Source: Incurvaria masculella (lineage: Eukaryota > Arthropoda > Insecta > Lepidoptera > Incurvariidae). Taken from it: a stretch of 64,000 nucleotides of DNA. The translations under genes and the position numbers were made by a program. The notes below the pieces were generated by a model. It was not told the DNA's origin and searched no databases. It worked only from the letters and a program-made list of their open reading frames with translations. Location: contig OX335641.1 of assembly GCA_946894095.1 (NCBI GenBank), positions 3,490,501 through 3,554,500 on the forward strand. The letters run 5' to 3'. Of the stretch, positions 57,056-64,000 are shown in pieces. Each line of letters opens with the position of its first letter. Position 1 is the stretch's first letter.

Positions 57056-58078
57056 TTAACGAAACAATATATGAAAGGGGCATGAAGTAAGTGAAGATAT
57101 GTAGGTGGGGATGTGTGTATGTAATGGTGTGTAAGTGAGTGAGTTGTGGTTCGTGTTTAGGTATCGTTTATTTAGTTCATTATTATACTTCGATATCAAA
57201 AAACTCATCAATATTTTCTTCCGACATATCAAGCAAAATCGTGAAACATTTTTTTTTGTAGGCATATAAAGATAGGTTTCCAGAGATTTTTGAGTCAATA
57301 TAGCTAAAAGTTCGTGTTCCGAGCCAAAGTATAGATTTTTGAGTGAATCGAGAGGTGGTAGTCGGTAGAACGTAAGCATTTTGTTTTGCCCTGGTGTTAT
57401 GGTCGTGCTCAGGTCTTTTTAGTAATGTCTTACCTTTGCTGTGAAAGAAACAGCAAATCCTTAACAAATAAATCTTTTTGATCGATAGAACTTGGGCTTC
57501 TTTGAAAAGTATTTTGCTGGAATATATATTTGGTCTATTGGACATTACCTTCAACACTGCTTTCTGAGCGATTTCAAGTTGTTTTAGAGTTGTTTTATTT
57601 GCACTTCCCCAAGCTAGAATACAGTAGTTTATAATTGATTGGCAGAGCCCAAAGTACAGCGATTTAAGTGTTTTCTTGTCTAAAATGTTACGGGTTTGTT
57701 TAAAAATGTAAATCAATTTTCTGACTCTTTTTTTTAGATTATCTACGTGTGCATCCCAGCTCAAGTGCTCATCTACTAAGATTCCCAAATATTTTATAAC
57801 TTTTGTTCTCTCAATCGTTTCGCAAGAGCATTTTGATGTTGTAGTGGAGCCAGCAGAGTGGGAAAGACATGAAGCATTATGTATTTTTAAATCGGTAGGG
57901 GGTAGATTTTTCTAGATTGAACATTTGAAAACGTGATATATTTAGTTTTTGAGATGTTAAGTGTTAGTAAATTAGAATCTAGCCATATTTTAACCAATTT
58001 GAGTCCATCTTCAGATGTTTTTATTGCGTCGACCCAGGATACGCCCTCAAACACTAGGGCATATGACATAGCATGTCA
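57056..58078 (-). pseudogene. 5'-truncated LINE fragment (post-catalytic RT and 3' UTR), frameshifted
   Basis: On the minus strand a first segment (58069-57887) contains the region after the catalytic box (IWLDSNLLTLNISKTKYITF). After a one-base frame change near 57890 the frame continues (57880-57183) with KYLGILVDEHLSWDAHVDNL and YCILAWGSANKTTLKQLEIA, the conserved thumb-like tail of Jockey/CR1-type reverse transcriptases. The polymerase catalytic residues are missing because the copy is truncated at about 58078. 57056-57182 is probably 3' UTR. It lies just downstream of another LINE on the same strand. Confidence 0.75.
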
Positions 58079-58109
58079 AAAAAAAGCATACAGTTTTAAA
58101 TTCACATTA

Positions 58110-60540
58110 AAAATATAAAATAATCGAACACAATGAAAAATAATTGAGTCAATATAAAGTAATAAATTACATTTCTATTAAATTGTTAAGGCAGATAAAT
58201 TAACTAAACATATTGTATAATAACCGTTGAAAACATTTAAACATTATATATTAATATTTAAAAATTCGCTCACATTATAAAAACATTTTTCGATTAACCA
58301 ATTATTTAATTCCTTTTTAAATCGATGAATGTCAAGTTTTTTAAAATCTGTCGGAATTTCATTAAACAACCTTGCAGCCATGTAGTATAAACTATCTCTA
58401 TACAAAGTAGTGCGTGGTTGAGTACAATATAGTTTTCCCTTCGATCGAGTATTGTATGAGTGAATGGAGCTGGTTTCCCTAAAATATTGGGAATTTTTCT
58501 TGACAAAAACACAAGTTTCATAAATATAGAAGCTAGGAACCGTTAATAATTTCAACCTTTTGAAAAGTGGTCTACAACTATCCATGTATCGAGACTGACA
58601 CATTGCTCTTACACATTTTTTTTGTATTTTAAAAACTGCCTCTATATTTGTGGAGTTGCCCCAAAATAGTAGACCGTATCTTAGATTAGAGGTCACATAT
58701 GCATGATAGGCAGTTAGTATTGTTTTTAGGCATGATACCCGTCTCAGCCGTTTAAGCGCAAATACGAATCTACTAATCTTTTTTATTAATCTATTGATAT
58801 GAGGTTTCCAGTTGCAATGACAGTCCAGTAGCACCCCTAAACATTTTATTTCTTTAACCCCTATGATCTTGGCTCCCTTAAGTTCAATTTTAAGCTCGCA
58901 AGGTGTACTTTGCGGAGCATGGAACTGCATTAGTTTAGTTTTTTCAATATTTAATATTAAGTTATTATTTTTTAGCCATGTTTCAATCTGTTCTTTGGCT
59001 GAATTTATATTATTTTCGTAGTCTTTAAGCCCATTTTCAGTCCTTGATCCCTTTATTATAACTGTGCTGTCATCAGCGAATAACACCATACGGTGTTTTA
59101 TTGAGTTTGGTAAATCGTTTATATACATTAGAAATAGAAGAGGTCCTAAAATACTACCTTGAGGTACACCGTGCGTTACCAACATGTATTTAGACCTATA
59201 CTTCAATACAGTTTTTGATTTTAAACAAATCCTGGTTATTTCTGTACACTGCTTTCGTTCAGAGAGGTAAGAAGTTAACCACTGGAATGCATTACCACGG
59301 AATCCATATCTCTCCATCTTTTGTAAAAGAGTATCATGACAGACATAGTCGAAGGCTTTTGTCATATCCATAAACACAGCAGTAACTGGTATTGAGTGAT
59401 TCATACATTCAGTAATTTCTTTCATAAGGTCATATAAAGCTAAGCTTGTTGATCTGTCTTTTCTAAAACCATTTTGTTCATTCACTAATATTGAATTATT
59501 ATCTATAAATTTGATCATTCGCAGAATCATTACTTTTTCAAAGAGTTTTGATAAAATTGGTATCAGGGTAATAGGCCTATAGTTTTTCATTTCTTTTTTA
59601 TCTCCTTTTTTGAATAATGGTTTTACAATTGATATCTTTAATTTTTCAGGAAATATACCACTGCTTAATGATAAATTTATCAGGTATGAAATCGGGTAAC
59701 AAAGTAAGTGTGCACTTGATTTTATAATATTAGTTGATATTTCATCATATCCTACCGAATTCGTATTTTTGAGTTCGTAAATAATTTTTAATATTTCAAG
59801 AGGTGTGGTTGGTTTTAGAAATATTGAATGTAATGTTCTGTCGATATTTATAGTAGTTTTACCGTTTGTGTTAGGTCTGCTTTTTTCTCTTACTTCGTTT
59901 GTAAAATGATTATTTAATGAGTTAGCTATTTCTTCGGGACTTGTTATTTCATTTTTATTAACGTTTAGTTTTAGAATTGAGTTTCTGTCTGGAGATATAT
60001 TTTCGCAAGTTTCTTTGATAATGTTCCAGGTAGCGATTGTTTTATTTTTAGAATTTGCTAAACGGTCTCTATTTGTGTTTTTTTGGGCCAATTTTAAACA
60101 CTTTTTTAAGGTTTTACTGTATGTTTCGTATGTTTTTTTGTTTAGTTCTGTCCGATCGTTTCGATGTATGATATATAATTTTCGTTTTATTTTGCTACTG
60201 TATCTAATGCCTTTTGTAATCCATCTTGGTTTTCTATAGCTGTACATTTTAACCTTATAGAAAGGAAAACATAGATTAAAGAAAAGGGAGAGAATCTCGT
60301 GAAAAGTATTAAATGCATGATTTGTTTAGTTGAGTTCATATACATCCGAAAATGAAAGGGCGCTTATGCTTGTTAGAAATTTAATTGTATTATCTCCAGA
60401 AAAATCCCTTTTTTGTATGTACCAGAATTGTGTAACTCTCTTTCTTATTACTGTGAATTTAAACGTTTGTCCAGTATGATCTGAGACTATTCCTTTATCC
60501 ATTGGCCAAGGCACGTTTGTGCAAGCCGACTGCGATTTAA
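58110..60540 (-). mobile_element. 5'-truncated non-LTR retrotransposon (LINE)
   Basis: About 2.4 kb on the minus strand, with the end of an APE-type endonuclease, a complete reverse transcriptase and a short AT-rich 3' UTR (58243 down to about 58110). ORF1 and most of the endonuclease are absent, as expected from incomplete reverse transcription. The clade is Jockey/CR1-like by domain order and motifs, not RTE; a finer placement is not possible by eye. Confidence 0.78.
58244..60535 (-). pseudogene. LINE ORF2 remnant: endonuclease end plus reverse transcriptase, one in-frame stop
   Basis: The main open part (60247-58244) is 667 codons. It contains NYRPITL (222-228), the first catalytic Asp in AVFMDMTKAFD (D294), GVPQGSILGPLLF (360-372) and FADD (390-393), then the thumb with CLGVLLDCHCNWKPHI. 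Upstream in the same frame, 60535-60329 encodes the C-terminal endonuclease signature SDHTGQ. A single TAA at 60326-60328 separates the two, with no frame change and no other stop in the linker. The element is dead through 5' truncation and this stop, yet the RT itself looks intact, so decay is recent or mild. Confidence 0.82.
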
Positions 60541-61199
60541 ATTAGCGAAATCGTCTTTCAGGCCCCACCGATTCCCCACCCCTAAAAGTTGCCAGCAACA
60601 AAACAAGTCAAACATTTTTAAATACTTGAAAAACTTGATTCTATGTCCGTATGTTTTTAATTAAATATCTATATTTTCCAGCAAAAATATTCTTAAATTA
60701 CAGTAAAAATATAACTTTACTAAAAGTTTAATGCAATGTTAGCCTTAGATTTTCATCTAAGATGTCAGCTAAACATTGAGGCGCTTTTTGGGGAACATTT
60801 CAAGAGGATTTGCAAAGATAACGGTAGTAACGTCCTCGTTCACGTGTGATCCCGGGTCGGCTCCCAGACGAGGTGGGCCATGGAGGTGATTCTTCACCAC
60901 CATGGGTAGGGCGCGGTTCGCTAATGCCTCTGCTCTTTATCGTGACTCCGCACAGCCGCCTCCGCCGCGACTTCGCGGTGCAGAGTTCAGAGTTATGTGT
61001 ATTTGAAGACATGTGCGTGCGATTTACTGCGGTGGCAGGTAACGGGACGCGGACCCGCCGACGGACGGACAGAGTTCGCACCGCAGAATATGTTCGCACG
61101 GTCGCGGTTGTGCGGTCGCAATTGTGCGGTCACCGCGCTGCATTCTGGGCTAGCCTAAGACGGCGACCGGAGACGACACGACCCTGCTTCCACTCCACT
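60541..61199. other. Non-coding stretch
   Basis: No gene recognised. 60840-61190 is GC/CpG-richer and holds overlapping ORFs on both strands without motifs. Confidence 0.35.
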
Positions 61200-61375
61200 A
61201 TATGTGGCAACCTCCACCTATTTTTTATTTGTTTTAATGTTTACTATGTATTTCTTTTTACAGCGGCAATAGAAATAAAAAAATGTCCACTGTGTAAATC
61301 TTACGGGTCCTGAGATACAGCCCGCTGACAGACGGACGGACGAACAGAGCAGGCTTAATAATAGGGTCTACGTAA
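61200..61375 (+). repeat. Lepidopteran interspersed repeat, copy 9 (diverged half)
   Basis: ACAGCGGCAATAGAAATAAA, CTGAGATACAGCCC, GACAGACGGACGGACG and AGGCTTAATAATAGGGT follow the order of the second half of the family. The head end is absent and the hairpin end has decayed. Confidence 0.6.
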
Positions 61376-61951
61376 CCAACGCGTGGTTCATATTCAATTT
61401 GAAATACCTCCCTAAGAAAGTTGGTGGAAGCTGGGAGTTCTGAACGCGTTTAAAACATTTGTACCTTTGTTAATAAAAACAGAGTCATTACATTACAAAA
61501 CTCTGTGGGAAAGTACCAACACCCTATGAACGCAGTAATTCGGATGAGATGACCGGCCGGTCTATATCAAGAAAGAGGCGCGAAAGCTGGCAGCAATCAT
61601 CGGATGCGTGGTTCTTCGGTTTGCGAAAACGGCAATTTTAACGTCACTCCGGAGCGCATAAATTCGAACTTTACATTTAAAGTCGAAGTAATTTGCACTT
61701 CATTTTCTCCGAAATGGTCAGTTTCACGTTTATGTTCTCGATTGAGTCCAAACCGAACGTGCATTTGCCTGGGAGCACGGTACATCTTTACAGCTATCAA
61801 TTTAAACGAGTGCGCTGTAAACTTTTACTTCGCAATAGGGTCTTTACAATGCAAACGCGAACACACTCCATGTGAGGATGTTCCTTGGTTTTGTTTTTTC
61901 ATTTTTTTCACCTAATGTTATATCTGGTAGAAAACGTGTTCTTACTCTGTT

Positions 61952-61953
<2 letters not shown>
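61376..61953. other. Non-coding stretch
   Basis: Nothing recognised. Confidence 0.4.

Positions 61954-61982
<29 letters not shown>
61954..61982. repeat. (AT)n microsatellite
   Basis: About 14 AT dinucleotide units, uninterrupted. Confidence 0.9.
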
Positions 61983-62061
61983 ATGTGTAATTAATGTTGC
62001 CTAGCCTGTTTTTTATTATTCTTAGTGGTGATAGCTGATTACATAAATTATGTCTTATCCT

Positions 62062-62255
62062 TAAGTGTGTTAGGACCAACGGAAGATCAGCGCTGCATCG
62101 CTCTCATCGCGAGGGAGTTGTACGTTAGCTGATTTGGCTCCCTTTTCCTCTTAGTTCTAAGTTACGAGTGCTGTATGCAAAACTGTTACTGTTTCAATGA
62201 GGAAATAAACGTTTATTCTATTCTATTCTATTCTTATTCTATTCTATTCTATTCT
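62062..62255 (+). repeat. Retroelement 3' tail with (TTCTA)n
   Basis: Partner of 8165-8350 in opposite orientation. It ends AATAAACGTTTATTC followed by (TATTC/TTCTA)n to 62255. It contains an AATAAA-like signal just before the tail. Confidence 0.62.
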
Positions 62256-63639
62256 CCATGATAATGTTTCGTAGAAATGATCTGGCAAAACTTATTTACG
62301 CTCTTTATAGAAAAGTCAACCAAACACGCCCGCTCCTTCTTTCTTCGCGCTGCCAGATTTCGAATAAAATATTTCAAAGGCCTAGCAAAATATGACCTAG
62401 TTTCTACGTTACGACTTCCTGGTAAGGGCTCATTCGTCCATGCGGGGACCGGTTTTATCTCCTCGGGTTTACGACGGTGCTCGCGCATGCGTGCTGTTTC
62501 TCCTTGAGGTCCGCCATCGCCTCCGCCGTCACTTTCCTTCGCCTCTTGGCGATTTTGTGAGACGCGAATGATGGAGAATGCCGGTTTGTTTATTATTAAC
62601 ATTTGCCGGCTCGCCTCTGCCTCGGATCGGGGCGGAGAGACTTTCACTAATTGCCTTCCACCCTTGTATGGGATCTGTGCGTATTTATTGACACTTTCCT
62701 TTTTTAATCGAGGTGCAGATGATCAGCACGATGAGATCGGGGGAGTGGCTCCTTTGCAAATTTGCTGAATTTGTGGTAGCAACCAGTCTATTGGGAGTCT
62801 CATGATCGATGCAATCCGTCGGTCCATAACAACTAAGTACTAAACGATTTTGCTAAAATGTATTTACTTGACGTTCACAATTCAAAATCATAACAGCATT
62901 TTTAACGGCTGAGAAGAACGTAGTAGGATTAGTAGTAGGATTGGTGAAAATAAAAGTATGCTCATGACATAAACGTTAAAACGGAGATTAAATACCAACA
63001 GCAGCCTGTTGGAATGTGCAACAACTAGTCCCCTTTTGCACGTCGCGTAAACGTAAGAATTTGGAAGCGCACACTTAACGCAATATTTATTTTCAATTAT
63101 CTCACGAAGCGGAACGATAACAATTATTTCCAACGACGGCGAAGTAAATTTTACCAATCACAGTAAATCAGCGCGGGTAACCTGCGCCTGCGCACACCCC
63201 ACCACCGTCTCCGCCGCGGTAGAGGTGACATCGCACAACACGGCGCGCCCCAAGAATGTTAACCTTTTTAACATTCTTGTCGCGCCCCTACGCGTCAGGC
63301 ATCTCTTTGGGGCCAATTTTTATCGGACACCTAACCGCGCCGCCGCCATTCTCCGCATGTCGTTGTGGCTTACGAGCTCAATTTAAAGTGTATTATTAGA
63401 TGTCGTGTCTCCATTGAGCGATCCCCAGTGTATGGAAAGTGGTCAAAAAGAGCCGCCCGCTCTCGTGATGGGACAGAGCTCTATAGCAACTGCAATATTC
63501 CAGATAGCAGGCCGCGTGACGCTACGACGCTCGTATCTCAGCGGCGGGTGTTCGTTTCCTCGACGCCGACGACGGAAAACGTTTGGCCACAAATCCAATC
63601 GACAGACGACCCGCTAAAGCCTGTAAGTTAGTCAGTCAG
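62256..63639. other. Non-coding stretch with a hairpin
   Basis: No gene recognised. CAAGAATGTTAA (63251-63262) and TTAACATTCTTG (63268-63279) form a perfect 12-bp stem with a 5-nt loop. GC-rich patches at 62440-62540 and 63180-63350 have no clear coding frame. Confidence 0.4.
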
Positions 63640-63643
63640 TCAG
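63626..63643 (-). repeat. TGAC tandem tail of RTE element
   Basis: GTCAGTCAGTCAGC. On the minus strand this is (TGAC)n directly after the ORF stop, matching the short tandem tails of RTE LINEs, which have almost no 3' UTR. Confidence 0.7.
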
Positions 63644-64000
63644 CGTGTTTGCATCCACTGCTGGACATACACCTCTCCAATTTTCCTCCAGTCCTCTCGG
63701 CCTTCACCGGTACGGGACCAGTGCTTTCCGCCGACGCACTTGATGTCGTCGTCCCACCTGGCGGGTGGTCTTCCCATACTCCGTTTTCCTGTCCACGGCC
63801 GCCAGTGTAGGACACGGTTATACAGACGGTCGTTATCTCTGCGGCTGACATGACCAGCCCACTGCCACTTGAGCTTAGCCACCCGGTGTCCAATATCGAC
63901 TACTTTGGTACGTCGGCGAATTGCCTCGTTGCGCTCCATATCCCGTAGCGATATTCCCAGCATGGCTCGCTCCATTGCTCGCTGGGCAACTTTCAACCTT
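63640..64000 (-). CDS. 3' end of an RTE-clade LINE ORF (runs off the window)
   Basis: The last 118-120 codons of an RTE-type reverse transcriptase protein, entering from the right edge and ending with TGA at 63640-63642. Characteristic C-terminal motifs are RAMERAMLGISLRD, RRRTKVVDI, AKLKWQWAGHV, GRPPARWDDDI and a final YVQQW. This tail is conserved in lepidopteran RTE elements. The frame is unbroken in the part visible. The catalytic domain would lie beyond 64000, so neither activity nor completeness can be judged. The element is distinct from the Jockey/CR1-like LINEs at 57-60 kb. Confidence 0.85.
   Translation of the reverse strand, partial: RLKVAQRAMERAMLGISLRDMERNEAIRRRTKVVDIGHRVAKLKWQWAGHVSRRDNDRLYNRVLHWRPWTGKRSMGRPPARWDDDIKCVGGKHWSRTGEGREDWRKIGEVYVQQWMQTR

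Noticed and set aside
1..64000. CRISPR array, operons, or bacterial mobile elements
   Set aside because: No spaced direct repeats, no gene clusters and no ribosome binding sites; the sequence is eukaryotic in character.

Overview
The window looks like lepidopteran (moth or butterfly) nuclear DNA that is dominated by transposable elements. Three things point there: at least nine whole or partial copies of an interspersed repeat common in Lepidoptera (core AACCGGCCAAGTGCGAGTC, embedded ACGG microsatellite, hairpin end AGGGTTCCGT...ACGGAACCCT), a Ty3/gypsy element of the CsRn1 lineage (the group that includes Kabuki of the silkworm), and an RTE-type LINE tail. No bacterial features and no long host ORF are visible; long ORFs are confined to retroelements.

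Layout. 1-14.4 kb: AT-rich non-coding DNA with a 472-bp MITE (1561-2032), SINE fragments, and copies of the lepidopteran repeat at 7.4, 11.0 and 13.5 kb. 14.5-14.9 kb: the best candidate for host coding sequence, two short phase-compatible exons (+) ending in a stop. 15-38 kb: a mosaic of at least ten copies of one tRNA-derived SINE family (one abutting a 5S-rRNA-like segment), foldback MITEs, repeat copies (a nested inverted cluster at 19.3-19.9 kb), and several GC/CpG-rich islands (18.3-18.9, 20.3-20.7, 27.8-28.0, 34.85-34.98 kb) that may be promoters or 5' exons. 38.49-43.62 kb: a complete, apparently intact Ty3/gypsy element with identical 244-bp LTRs, a GCTG target duplication, a tRNA-Trp primer site, gag with an unusual CX2HX9CX3C finger, and pol with PR-RT-RNaseH-INT. 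40.05-49.80 kb: a near-perfect head-to-tail duplication of 4,878 bp that copies most of pol, the 3' LTR and 1.3 kb of flanking host DNA. 50-54 kb: non-coding, with a TATA-like promoter candidate and a SINE head. 54-60.5 kb: stacked small MITEs, a second 472-bp MITE nearly identical to the first, and two degenerate LINE fragments on the minus strand. 60.5-64 kb: non-coding DNA, a tailed repeat at 62.1 kb, and the 3' end of an RTE LINE running off the right edge.

How the pieces relate. The gypsy element is the only coding unit that looks autonomous. The SINEs and MITEs are non-autonomous passengers. The LINE pieces are dead, one by a single in-frame stop plus 5' truncation, the other by a frameshift plus 5' truncation. 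No novel multi-gene system was found. The most notable structures are the tandem duplication (real or an assembly artefact), the young CsRn1-type element, and the near-identical MITE pair.
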